Assembly (NCBI GenBank): GCA_017937845.1
Contig: JAGBCV010000024.1
Location: forward strand, 1 to 62,719
From: Clostridia bacterium
GTDB taxonomy: Bacteria > Bacillota > Clostridia > Oscillospirales > CAG-272
DNA length: 62,719 bases
Reading direction: 5' to 3'
Below, in pieces: positions 42,890 through 52,312 of this stretch. Made by a program: the position numbers and the translations under genes. Positions within the stretch are counted from its first letter, which is position 1, and each line of letters starts with the position of its first letter. The notes under the pieces were generated by a model. The model did no database searches, had not been told where the DNA came from, and was given only the letters and a program-made list of their open reading frames with translations.

Positions 42890-44332
42890 ATGGCAATTAT
42901 GAAAAGAATCGAAAAGGCAGAGCCTCGCATGGCAAAGCCCGAAGAAATACAAAAACAAAGAACGTATATTGAAAAGATTCGCGCGGTCGTTTCGGAAATG
43001 ACATCTCCGAAGGCGTGTGTCGTCACTTACGGCTGTCAGCAGAACGAAGCGGACAGCGAACGCATCATGGGTACGCTTTGCGAGATGGGGTATACCCCCA
43101 CGCAAGAACCCAAAGATGCGGATATCATCATCGTCAATACCTGCGCGGTCCGCGACCACGCAGAGAAAAAAGCCCTTTCCATCACGGGCGGATATAAGCA
43201 TCTGAAACATAAAAAGCCCTCTCTCATCATCGGTGTGTGCGGTTGCATGGTTTCCAAAGCCGATATGAGCGATAAGATCAAGCATAGCTATCCCTATATC
43301 GATATCGTCTTCGGCACGGAAAACCTCTGGAAGCTTCCCGAGATCGTCTACCGTACGATGAAAGAAGACAAGAGAATGTTTTTCCCGAATCTCGGTGAAC
43401 CCGTCGTTGCAGAGGGGATCCCCGTTCTCCGCGAAAGCGGATACAAGGCGTGGGTCAGCATCATGTACGGCTGTAATAACTTCTGTACTTATTGCATCGT
43501 GCCGTACGTCAGAGGCAGAGAAAGAAGCCGCCGTCCCGAGGATATCATAAACGAAGTCCGCGAGCTTGTTGCGGATGGATATAAAGAAATCACACTCCTC
43601 GGTCAGAACGTCAATTCCTACGGCAAGGAATTTGGCGATGAATGTGATTTTGCCGAGCTTCTTTCCCGTATTTGTGAAATCGAGGGCGATTTCCTCGTCC
43701 GTTTCATGACGAGCCACCCGAAGGATGCTTCGAGAAAACTCATCGACGTGATGGCGGCAAATGATAAGATCGCCAAGCATTTCCATCTTCCCGTGCAGTC
43801 TGGCTCTGACCGCATCTTGAAAGAAATGAACCGCCATTACGACAGAGAAGCCTATCTTTCTCTCATTCGTTATATGCGCGAAAAAATGCCCGATATCTGC
43901 ATTTCCACGGATATCATCGTCGGCTTCCCGGGCGAAACGGATGCCGATTTCGAGGATACCCTCTCCATTGTCAAAGAGGTCGGATACGATATGATGTATT
44001 CGTTCATCTATTCCAAGCGTACGGGTACGCCCGCGGCAGAGATGGAAGAGCAGATTCCCGAAGCGATTACAGGCGAGCGTTTCGCACGCCTGATCGATAC
44101 CCAAAATGAAATCTCGCTGACAAAAAATCAGCCGTATACGGATAAAACTGTCCGCGTTTTGGTGGACGGCAGAAGCAAAAATAACCCCGAAAAATTCTCG
44201 GGCAGAACAGAAGGCAATAAGATCGTCCTTTTTGATGGCGATGACAGCATGACGGGCAATTTCGTCATGGTGCATATCACCGAAGCGCAGACCTTCGCGC
44301 TCAAGGGCGACGTTGTTGCAGATAAAAAATAA
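42890..44332 (+). CDS. miaB: tRNA i6A37 methylthiotransferase MiaB
   Basis: A 480-residue radical-SAM enzyme forming ms2i6A37. It has an N-terminal UPF0004 domain (YGCQQNEADSE, NTCAVRDHAE, GVCGCM), the radical-SAM motif YGCNNFCTYCIVPYVRGRE, and a C-terminal TRAM domain. The start at 42890 has only a weak AAAAGAG; an earlier in-frame start at 42860 adds ten residues with no homology look. mutS follows after 21 bp, a common pairing. Confidence 0.94.
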   Translation: MAIMKRIEKAEPRMAKPEEIQKQRTYIEKIRAVVSEMTSPKACVVTYGCQQNEADSERIMGTLCEMGYTPTQEPKDADIIIVNTCAVRDHAEKKALSITGGYKHLKHKKPSLIIGVCGCMVSKADMSDKIKHSYPYIDIVFGTENLWKLPEIVYRTMKEDKRMFFPNLGEPVVAEGIPVLRESGYKAWVSIMYGCNNFCTYCIVPYVRGRERSRRPEDIINEVRELVADGYKEITLLGQNVNSYGKEFGDECDFAELLSRICEIEGDFLVRFMTSHPKDASRKLIDVMAANDKIAKHFHLPVQSGSDRILKEMNRHYDREAYLSLIRYMREKMPDICISTDIIVGFPGETDADFEDTLSIVKEVGYDMMYSFIYSKRTGTPAAEMEEQIPEAITGERFARLIDTQNEISLTKNQPYTDKTVRVLVDGRSKNNPEKFSGRTEGNKIVLFDGDDSMTGNFVMVHITEAQTFALKGDVVADKK

Positions 44333-44353
44333 ACAGAAGCGAGGACTCATGGC

Positions 44354-46954
44354 ATGACGCCGATGATGCAGCAATATTTTGAGATCAAGAATAAATACCG
44401 CGAGTACATTTTGATGTATCGTCTGGGCGATTTTTATGAAATGTTTTTTGATGATGCGAAGACCGCATCCCGAGAACTCGAGCTGACGCTCACAGGCAGA
44501 GATTGCGGAGAAACGGAACGCGCGCCGATGTGCGGTGTCCCGTATCATTCCGTAGAGGGTTATATCGGCAAGCTTGTCGGTAAGGGCTATAAGGTCGCCA
44601 TTTGCGAACAGCTCGAAGACCCGACGGCGGCGAAGGGCATCGTAAAGCGCGACGTTGTCCGCATGATCACCCCCGGCACGCTGACGGAATCCTCTCTCCT
44701 TGACGAAAAGAAAAACAATTATATTTGTGCGGTATTTGTCGATAGCAAAGCGATCGGCGCGGCGTTTTCGGATATCTCCACGGGACACGTCGCGGCGACC
44801 TCCTTTGAGGGCGAACACCGTATGCAGCAGTTTGTCGGTGAGCTTGGCGTGTACGCGCCCCGTGAGATCGTTTTGAATACCACGGTCGAGGATATCCCGC
44901 AGGCGGCGGCGTTTCTGAAGGACCACTTGCAGGCGGTCATCAACCAAAATGAAGAATACCGCTTTGAACGCGAGGTCGCATCTGCGCGTGTTCATGCCCA
45001 TTTCGTGAGCCTTCCGGGAGAATTTGAAGACCCCGAAAACGCAGCACTCCGCGCCCTCGGCGGACTTCTTTCCTACGTGGAGGAAACGCAGAAAAACAAT
45101 CTCGAAAATCTCGGCGCGCTGAATTATTATAAAAACGGTCAATATCTCGAAATCGACATCAACTCCCGCCGAAATCTCGAGCTTACCGAAACGATGCGCC
45201 GTGCAGAGAAAAAAGGAACGCTCCTTTGGGTTCTCGATAAGACCAAAACGGCGGCAGGCGCAAGACTTCTCAAAAAATACATCGACCAGCCCTTAAAAAA
45301 TCCCTATCAGATCAACCGCAGACAGGCGGCTGTCGCAGAGCTTCACGAGCGCATCATCGAGCGCGGTGAGCTTTCGGAAGCGCTTTCGGGCGTTCTCGAT
45401 TTGGAGCGCCTCATCACCCGAATCGTATACGGTACGGCGAACGCACGCGACCTTCGCGCCGTTTCGCAGACCGCAGGAAAGATTCCCGCCATCAAGAGCC
45501 GTCTTGCCTCCTTTGAAAGCGAAGAGCTTTCTGAGATTTACAAAAACATCGATACCCTTTCCGATATCTATGACCTGATCTCCGCGGCAATCGTCGATGA
45601 ACCGCCGTTTTCCGTTCGCGAGGGTGGATTTATCCGCGCGGGCTTCCATGCGGAGGTCGACAGACTCACGGAGATCGAACAAAACAGCCGTGGCTGGATC
45701 GAAAAAATTGAAGCGACCGAACGCGAAACGACGGGCATCAAGACGCTCAAGGTCGGCTATAACCGCGTGTTCGGCTATTATATCGAGGTATCGAAATCCT
45801 ATATCAAGGACGTTCCCGAGCGTTATATCCGCAAGCAAACGCTTGTGGGCGGTGAACGCTATATTACACAAGAGCTGAAAGATATGGAAGCCCAAGTCCT
45901 CGGCGCGGGCGAAAAGCGCGTGGCGCTTGAATATCAGCTTTTCACAGAGCTTCGTATGCGCGTCGCGGAAAACGTCCATAGAATCCAAAAAACGGCGTAT
46001 ATGCTCTCGAAGCTCGACGTATATTGCAGCCTTGCCGAGGTCGCGAGCCGAAATGGCTACATCCGTCCCGAGGTCGGATACGGCGACGTCATCTCCATCA
46101 AGGATGGTCGCCATCCCGTTGTCGAGCAGTTTGCAAAGGATGCCTTTTTCGTCCCCAACGATACCGAGCTTGACGGCAAGCATAATCGTTTCATGCTCAT
46201 TACAGGACCGAATATGGCAGGTAAATCGACTTATATGCGTCAAGTCGCGCTTATCTGCATCATGGCGCAAATTGGTTCCTTTGTCCCTGCAAAGGAGGCG
46301 CAGATATCCGTCGTCGATAAGATTTTCACCCGTGTCGGCGCGTCGGATGACCTTGCCATGGGACAATCCACTTTTATGCTCGAAATGAGCGAGGTGGCAT
46401 ATATCCTTGCCAACGCGACAAGACAAAGCCTTATCATTTACGATGAGATCGGCAGAGGCACGAGCACCTTTGACGGCATGAGCATCGCGCGCGCCGTCGC
46501 GGAATATACCCTTGGCAAGAAGATCGGCGCAAAGACCCTTTTTGCCACCCATTACCATGAGCTGACCGCCTTGGAGGACGAATGTGAGGGTGTCGTCAAC
46601 TATAATATCGCCGCCAAAAAGCGCGGTGAAGGCATCACGTTTCTTCGTAAGATCGTCCGCGGTGCGGCAGATGACAGCTATGGCATCGAGGTCGCCCAGC
46701 TTGCGGGCGTACCGCACGAGGTAACCAAGCGCGCAAAAGAGATTCTTGCCTCCATCGAATCGGGAAATACGCCCGAGATGAAGAAAAAGCCCGCAAAAGA
46801 AAAGAAAACGGAAGATATCGGCATGATGTCGCTTGCGAATTTTGCGGAAGCGGAGGTTGCGGAAAAGCTCAAAAAGGCGGATATCAATACCATGTCACCC
46901 TTGGAAGCGCTCAATTTAATTTTTGAACTCAAAAAAATCTTATCGGAATCATAA
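44354..46954 (+). CDS. mutS: DNA mismatch repair protein MutS
   Basis: An 866-residue mismatch sensor. The N-terminal mismatch-binding domain has the GDFYEMFFDDA motif (Phe-X-Glu), followed by connector, lever and clamp domains, then the ATPase with GPNMAGKSTYMRQ (about residue 616), the DEIGRGTSTFDG Walker B and THYHEL. It ends with a short tail that may bind MutL or the clamp. Full length, no disruption. Confidence 0.96.
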   Translation: MTPMMQQYFEIKNKYREYILMYRLGDFYEMFFDDAKTASRELELTLTGRDCGETERAPMCGVPYHSVEGYIGKLVGKGYKVAICEQLEDPTAAKGIVKRDVVRMITPGTLTESSLLDEKKNNYICAVFVDSKAIGAAFSDISTGHVAATSFEGEHRMQQFVGELGVYAPREIVLNTTVEDIPQAAAFLKDHLQAVINQNEEYRFEREVASARVHAHFVSLPGEFEDPENAALRALGGLLSYVEETQKNNLENLGALNYYKNGQYLEIDINSRRNLELTETMRRAEKKGTLLWVLDKTKTAAGARLLKKYIDQPLKNPYQINRRQAAVAELHERIIERGELSEALSGVLDLERLITRIVYGTANARDLRAVSQTAGKIPAIKSRLASFESEELSEIYKNIDTLSDIYDLISAAIVDEPPFSVREGGFIRAGFHAEVDRLTEIEQNSRGWIEKIEATERETTGIKTLKVGYNRVFGYYIEVSKSYIKDVPERYIRKQTLVGGERYITQELKDMEAQVLGAGEKRVALEYQLFTELRMRVAENVHRIQKTAYMLSKLDVYCSLAEVASRNGYIRPEVGYGDVISIKDGRHPVVEQFAKDAFFVPNDTELDGKHNRFMLITGPNMAGKSTYMRQVALICIMAQIGSFVPAKEAQISVVDKIFTRVGASDDLAMGQSTFMLEMSEVAYILANATRQSLIIYDEIGRGTSTFDGMSIARAVAEYTLGKKIGAKTLFATHYHELTALEDECEGVVNYNIAAKKRGEGITFLRKIVRGAADDSYGIEVAQLAGVPHEVTKRAKEILASIESGNTPEMKKKPAKEKKTEDIGMMSLANFAEAEVAEKLKKADINTMSPLEALNLIFELKKILSES

Positions 46955-46981
46955 ATATTACTTTTTAGGAGGAAAATGAAT

Positions 46982-47716
46982 ATGTCAAACGAAAAGACTT
47001 TCTATGTTTCGGAGCTTTATGAGGATATTTTGAATTATACCAAGCTCGGTGCAGATACAAAAGCACTTGAGATCGGCATCGGTTGCGGACAGGCGACCTA
47101 CCCCATCTTGGAAACGGGTGCCGACGTGCTTGCTATCGATAAAAACGCAGACCTTGTCGCTTATTCTGCTGAAAAATTCGCAGAAAACAAAAATTTCAAG
47201 GCAAAAGCCGTAAAATTTGAAGATTTGGAAGCGGAAGCAGGCTCTTTTGATTTCATCTATTCCGCGACCGCATTCCATGAGATCCCCACCGAAGCGGGCT
47301 ACAAAAAGGCATATGACCTCTTGAAGGAGGGCGGTGTATTTGCCCGTTTTGCAAACCATCCGTTCAAGGACCCCGCAAAGCACGCAATGGGCGCGGCGAT
47401 GCAGACTCTTTATAATATCTATATGCCCTCGGGCGCGGCATATTTCCGCCCGTATAGCGAAGCTCGCGCAGAAAAACGCGCTGAGCTTGCGGAAAAATAC
47501 GGATTTACCGATATTTTCCATAAGCGCTATTTCAGAACCAGAACCTATACCGCAGACGAATACGTTGCATATCTCAAGACCGATGCGGACTATCTTGAGG
47601 TCGAAGAAGGCACACGTGAAAAATTCTTCCATGAGCTTGTAAAGCTTATCAATCGCTTCGGCGGTACGATTCGCGTGGTTGATACCATGGAGCTTCAGCT
47701 CGCAAGAAAACAGTAA
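46982..47716 (+). CDS. Class I SAM-dependent methyltransferase
   Basis: A 244-residue soluble methyltransferase. ALEIGIGCGQATYPIL (about residues 32-47) is the SAM-binding motif I, and FDFIYSATAFHEIP fits motif post-II. The substrate is unknown. It lies between mutS and mutL on the same strand, 28 bp after mutS. The ATG at 46982, 10 nt from AGGAGG, is better than the in-frame ATG at 46976. Confidence 0.8.
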   Translation: MSNEKTFYVSELYEDILNYTKLGADTKALEIGIGCGQATYPILETGADVLAIDKNADLVAYSAEKFAENKNFKAKAVKFEDLEAEAGSFDFIYSATAFHEIPTEAGYKKAYDLLKEGGVFARFANHPFKDPAKHAMGAAMQTLYNIYMPSGAAYFRPYSEARAEKRAELAEKYGFTDIFHKRYFRTRTYTADEYVAYLKTDADYLEVEEGTREKFFHELVKLINRFGGTIRVVDTMELQLARKQ

Positions 47717-47956
47717 TAGGGAAAAATTGGGTGAGAATTTGCACTCGGCAATTTTTGTGCCCGTCCGCCGTGTGATAGGCGGTCTAAAGAAGGGCACAAA
47801 CGAGATGCTTTAGAGCATTTGCACCGGCGATAAACCTGCAAGGTTTTTGCTTCTTTTTTCGTTCTTTTTTCTTTCAAAAAGAAAAAAGAACATCGTTCCC
47901 ATTCTCCGAGGGAGAAATATATATAGTTTATAACGCAAAAGAAAGGAGGGATCACC
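47717..47956. repeat. Repeat-rich spacer between methyltransferase and mutL
   Basis: Contains short inverted repeats (GTGCCCGTCCGCC ... GGCGGTCTAAAGAAGGGCAC) and a perfect GTTCTTTTTTCTTT / AAAGAAAAAAGAAC palindrome at 47861-47891, the same unit as at 150 and 33343. No gene is seen. AAAGGAGG for mutL is at its right end. Confidence 0.6.
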
Positions 47957-50128
47957 TTGGGCATCATCAACGTCCTTGATATTTCCGTCGCCAATCTCAT
48001 CGCGGCGGGCGAGGTGGTCGAAAGACCGTGCAACGCCGTGAAGGAGCTTGTTGAAAACGCCATCGACGCGGGCGCAACGTCCGTTACGGTCGAGATCAAG
48101 CGCGGCGGCATCTCATTTCTGCGTGTGATGGATAACGGATGCGGTATGAGCGGAGAGGATGCGGTAACGGCGATCCGCCGCCATGCGACGAGCAAGATCA
48201 AAAACGCATCGGACCTTACTGCCATCGGCACGCTGGGCTTCCGCGGAGAAGCGCTTGCCGCCATCACAGCCGTTTCGGAGTATCGCATCATGACCAAACG
48301 CGCCGCCGACGCAGAGGGGACGCTCGTTTCGGGCGCATACGGAAAAACGAATGAGGTTTCTTCGACAGGCTGTCCCGACGGCACGACGATCATCTGCGAA
48401 AGACTTTTTGCAACGACCCCCGCGCGCTTGAAATTTCTGAAGACCGATGCCTCGGAAGGCTCAGCTGTCGGACAAATGCTCGAAAAGCTCGCGGTTTCAC
48501 GCCCCGAGATCGCATTTCGCTTCATTTCCGACGGTGCACTGAAATTTTCAACGATGGGCGATAACGTCTTGAAAAACGCCATCTATTCCGTATACGGAAG
48601 TGCGTTTGCATCGAAACTCATCGCGGTGCAGGGCGGTTCGCGCGGTATCCGCGTAGAGGGCTATATTTCCTCGCCCGATTTCGTGCGCGGAAATCGCGGT
48701 ATGCAGCAGTTTTTCATCAACAACCGTTCCGTCCGCAGTAAGACCCTGACGGCATCGCTTGAATCGGCGTTCGCCTCTTATCTTGCACCGTCCAAATATC
48801 CCTCTTGTGTCTTAAATATACAAATCCCGCTTTCGCTCGTGGATGTCAATATCCATCCCGCGAAGCTGGAAGTGAAATTTTCCGATGATAAAGCCGTTTT
48901 TGACGCGCTGTATTCCGCCGTTCGCGGAACACTCGTTTCCTCGGTTTCTCGTCCTGTCTTGGAATTTACGGAAAAATCCATGCGCGCCGAGGGAAATCTG
49001 CAAAATACGGCAAATATCCGAAGCGGTGAACAAACGAAGCTCGATTTGATGTTCCGCGAGGCGTCCGAAAAGGGCGCAAGGAGCGAAAATCCCGCGCCGA
49101 AGATCGATTTTTCGGAGCAAAAATCGGAAGTGCTTGCCGAAAAAACGGAAAAAATCGACGAAAAACAAGAAAAAATCGAAGAAAAATCCACCCTCGGCAT
49201 ACCGCAAGCAAGTGAAAAAAAGGACGCTCCCAAGCCGTTTACGGAAGCGCCGAGATTGCAAAAATACGATCTTGCGGACGACGATGACATCACGGTCGAC
49301 GTGCCCGTCGTTCGGGAAGCGCCGAATCCGATGCGCCGTTTTGGGCTTGGAAGCAACACCAACGTGGACGATTTTGATGCGCGTTCCCGTCTGTATGGCG
49401 CGATGATCAAGGAAGCGCCGTCGGCACTGCGCGAGCTTCCGAAGACCAAGCAGGAGGAGCCTCTCCCCGAAACGGAGGAATCCGCGGAGATCGTACTGCC
49501 AAAAGGCTCGACCGACGCAAAAATTCCGCATGAGGCGGCAAAGCCCATTCCCGAATATCGCATCGTCGGCGAGGTCTTTGCAAGTTATGTGATCATCGAG
49601 GTGGAAGACAAGATGCTTCTTATCGATAAGCACGCGGCGCATGAACGCATCAATTTTGAGCGCCTCCGCGCCAATATGACCGCCGATACGCCGAACGTGC
49701 AGATGCTTCTCGCGCCCGATACGATCGAGGTAACGGGAGAAGAAGCGGAAATTTGCAGAGAATATCGGACGGAGCTTGAAAAGGTCGGCTTTGAATTTGA
49801 GGTTTCGGAAAGGGAAGTGCGTCTTTTCGGTATCCCCGAGGAGCATACGCAAACAGAGGCAAGGGAGCTTTTTATGACGCTCGTGACCGAAACGATGGAA
49901 ACGGGCGAACCGATTTCCCTTGGCAAGCGCGGCATTTTTGAAAAAGCGCTCTATCAAAGCGCGTGCAAATCCGCGGTCAAGGCGGGCAGGGTCTACGATA
50001 CGGCGCATATCCGCTGGATCTGCGATAATCTGCTTCGCTACGATTGTATCAAATTCTGTCCGCACGGCAGACCCGTTGCCTTTGAGCTTTCCAAAAAGGA
50101 GCTTGACGCAAGATTTGGCAGAACATAA
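47957..50128 (+). CDS. mutL: DNA mismatch repair protein MutL
   Basis: A 723-residue GHKL ATPase. The N-terminal domain has ENAIDAGA, DNGCGM and GFRGEAL motifs; a Glu/Lys-rich linker (about 350-530) follows; the C-terminal dimerisation domain has DKHAAHERINFE, a variant (Gln to Lys) of the DQHAxxExxxxE endonuclease motif, and CPHGRP near the end, so nicking activity is likely. The start is a TTG at 47957, supported by AAAGGAGG 7 nt upstream. Confidence 0.94.
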   Translation: MGIINVLDISVANLIAAGEVVERPCNAVKELVENAIDAGATSVTVEIKRGGISFLRVMDNGCGMSGEDAVTAIRRHATSKIKNASDLTAIGTLGFRGEALAAITAVSEYRIMTKRAADAEGTLVSGAYGKTNEVSSTGCPDGTTIICERLFATTPARLKFLKTDASEGSAVGQMLEKLAVSRPEIAFRFISDGALKFSTMGDNVLKNAIYSVYGSAFASKLIAVQGGSRGIRVEGYISSPDFVRGNRGMQQFFINNRSVRSKTLTASLESAFASYLAPSKYPSCVLNIQIPLSLVDVNIHPAKLEVKFSDDKAVFDALYSAVRGTLVSSVSRPVLEFTEKSMRAEGNLQNTANIRSGEQTKLDLMFREASEKGARSENPAPKIDFSEQKSEVLAEKTEKIDEKQEKIEEKSTLGIPQASEKKDAPKPFTEAPRLQKYDLADDDDITVDVPVVREAPNPMRRFGLGSNTNVDDFDARSRLYGAMIKEAPSALRELPKTKQEEPLPETEESAEIVLPKGSTDAKIPHEAAKPIPEYRIVGEVFASYVIIEVEDKMLLIDKHAAHERINFERLRANMTADTPNVQMLLAPDTIEVTGEEAEICREYRTELEKVGFEFEVSEREVRLFGIPEEHTQTEARELFMTLVTETMETGEPISLGKRGIFEKALYQSACKSAVKAGRVYDTAHIRWICDNLLRYDCIKFCPHGRPVAFELSKKELDARFGRT

Positions 50129-50163
50129 AATAAGAAAACAACAAAATCGAAAGAGGATACGAT

Positions 50164-51294
50164 ATGTATACATTACTCAAACAAGAGGGACGTGCGCGCA
50201 GAGGGCAGTTTGAAACCGTTCACGGAACGATCCAGACCCCTGTGTTTATGAACGTGGGTACGTCCGCGGCAATCAAGGGCGGTATTTCCACCCAAGATCT
50301 TTATGACGTGAAATGTCAGGTGGAGCTTTCCAATACCTATCATCTTCACGTTCGTCCCGGTGATGACATCATTTACGATATGGGTGGTATTCACAAATTT
50401 TTCAACTGGGACAGACCTGTTCTGACCGATAGCGGCGGTTTTCAGGTATTTTCTCTCTCTCAGCTGCGTAAAATAACAGAAGAAGGCGTACAATTCGCTT
50501 CTCACGTTGACGGCAAGCGTATTTTCATGGGTCCCGAAGAAAGTATGCAGATTCAATCGCATATCGCCTCCACCATTGCGATGGCGTTTGACGAGTGCAT
50601 CGAAAACCCCGCGCCCCGTGATTACGTTCAAAAGTCTGTTGACCGTACGACCAGATGGCTCGAAAGATGCAAAAACGAAATGGCGCGCCTCAATTCTCTC
50701 CCCGAGACCATCAATAAAAAGCAGATGCTTTTCGGTATCAATCAAGGCGGTACTTACGACGATATCCGTATCGCGCATATGGAACGCATCAAGGAATTTG
50801 ACCTTGACGGCTACGCCATCGGCGGTCTTGCCGTTGGAGAAGAGGCTGACGTGATGTATCATATCATCGACGTGGTCGAGCCTCATATGCCCGTCGATAA
50901 ACCGAGATATCTCATGGGTGTCGGCACACCTTGGAATATTTTGGAGGCGGTTTACAGAGGTGTCGACTTTTTCGATTGCGTCATGCCCTCCCGAAATGCG
51001 CGCCACGGCTATATCTTTACTTGGAACGGCACGATGAACATCAACAATCAGAAATATCAGCGTGACCCGCTTCCCATTGACCCGAACTGTCAGTGTCCCG
51101 CGTGCAAACATTATTCGAGAAGCTATATCCGTCACCTCCTCAAGGCGGACGAAATGCTCGGTATGCGCCTTGCCGTGCTTCATAATCTGTATTTCTACAA
51201 CGATTTGATGGAAAAGATCCGCGCGGCGCTGGACGAGGGCAGATACGAGGAATTTTATCGCCATTATCGAGAAATCTTACCGCAGAGAATTTAA
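50164..51294 (+). CDS. tgt: tRNA-guanine transglycosylase
   Basis: A 376-residue TIM-barrel enzyme exchanging G34 of GUN-anticodon tRNAs for preQ1 or queuine. It has DSGGFQVFSL and GGLAVGEE in the active site, and a C-terminal zinc site, CQCPACKHYSRSYIRHL. It lies 35 bp after mutL. GAAAGAGGA precedes the ATG. No queuosine precursor genes are nearby. Confidence 0.96.
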   Translation: MYTLLKQEGRARRGQFETVHGTIQTPVFMNVGTSAAIKGGISTQDLYDVKCQVELSNTYHLHVRPGDDIIYDMGGIHKFFNWDRPVLTDSGGFQVFSLSQLRKITEEGVQFASHVDGKRIFMGPEESMQIQSHIASTIAMAFDECIENPAPRDYVQKSVDRTTRWLERCKNEMARLNSLPETINKKQMLFGINQGGTYDDIRIAHMERIKEFDLDGYAIGGLAVGEEADVMYHIIDVVEPHMPVDKPRYLMGVGTPWNILEAVYRGVDFFDCVMPSRNARHGYIFTWNGTMNINNQKYQRDPLPIDPNCQCPACKHYSRSYIRHLLKADEMLGMRLAVLHNLYFYNDLMEKIRAALDEGRYEEFYRHYREILPQRI

Positions 51295-51329
51295 TTTTTT
51301 AATCTTGCGGAGTTTATAATTCGGAAAGG

Positions 51330-52265
51330 ATGATGCTTGCTTTGAACACATTTCTCCATAAACAACTCCTGATGGTTATTTTGATCGCGGCGGCGGCTCT
51401 CGGAATCGTTGCCGGAACTTGGGGTGTTGCGCTTTATGATAGCAGTAGCAATGCGTATGACGACCCGCTGACAACTCCGTATGCGTCCTCTCAGGCAACG
51501 ACCGCGCCCCACCAATCCACACCGCAGGGAACGACCGATATCACAACGGCGCAAACCACGACACAGCCCTCGGATTTTGTGAAGCCTACGGGAAAATATA
51601 TTGCGCTGACCTTTGATGACGGACCGAGCACAAGCTACACCTCTCAAATTCTCGATATTTTAGAAAAATACAATGCAAAAGCGACGTTTTTTGTCAACGG
51701 CTATCAGCTTGGAACGTCAAAAGCCTCTCTTTTGCAGCGTATGGTGGAGATGGGCTGCGAGATCGGCAATCATACGCAGGACCATAAGCGCATGACGGAG
51801 CTGAGCGCAGAGGAGCTTTACGAGCAGATCGTTATGGTCAACGATATGGTGAGAAAGCTTTGCGGATATAATATAACGCTTCTCCGTCCGCCCGGCGGTC
51901 ATACAAGCCTTGCCGTGATGCAGGCGATGTATGATGCGGGACTTCGTATGTCCACGATCATGTGGAATAACGATTCTCTCGACTGGTCGTTCCATGCCGA
52001 TTACGCAAACGGAACGATCACCCGCGAGGAGGCTGTGCAAAAAACCTATGAAATGATCATGGGCTATCCGCTTGACGGCGCTGTCGTTTTGATGCACGAT
52101 ATCAAGGGCATTACCCCCGACGTTTTGGAATTGGTGCTCGAAAAGCTTTCCGCCGAGGGATATACCTTTGTCACCATCAGCGAGATGTTTGACATCGAGG
52201 GCATGGGCGAAGATGCCTATTTCTCGAAATTCTATTCGGCAAATCAAATTGTGACCTTGAAATGA
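51330..52265 (+). CDS. Polysaccharide deacetylase (NodB domain), membrane-anchored or secreted
   Basis: A 311-residue CE4 esterase. It has one N-terminal membrane segment (about residues 12-32), a Thr/Ser-rich spacer (about 40-85), then the NodB domain: TFDDGPS (metal Asp pair), NHTQDH (H-x3-H zinc ligands), RPPGG and LMHDI. It probably removes N-acetyl groups from peptidoglycan or another polysaccharide; PdaA-like roles in spores are possible. The start is uncertain: ATG 51330 abuts GGAAAGG, while TTG 51342 has better spacing. Confidence 0.87.
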   Translation: MMLALNTFLHKQLLMVILIAAAALGIVAGTWGVALYDSSSNAYDDPLTTPYASSQATTAPHQSTPQGTTDITTAQTTTQPSDFVKPTGKYIALTFDDGPSTSYTSQILDILEKYNAKATFFVNGYQLGTSKASLLQRMVEMGCEIGNHTQDHKRMTELSAEELYEQIVMVNDMVRKLCGYNITLLRPPGGHTSLAVMQAMYDAGLRMSTIMWNNDSLDWSFHADYANGTITREEAVQKTYEMIMGYPLDGAVVLMHDIKGITPDVLELVLEKLSAEGYTFVTISEMFDIEGMGEDAYFSKFYSANQIVTLK

Positions 52266-52306
52266 AGAAAACCGCTGTCGGCGTATGCCGACAGCGGTTT
52301 TTGTTT
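52266..52306. terminator. Bidirectional terminator, deacetylase / tyrS
   Basis: A 15-bp stem, AAAACCGCTGTCGGC-GTAT-GCCGACAGCGGTTTT, with T-rich and A-rich sides, between convergent genes. Confidence 0.9.
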
Positions 52307-52312
52307 CTTAAA

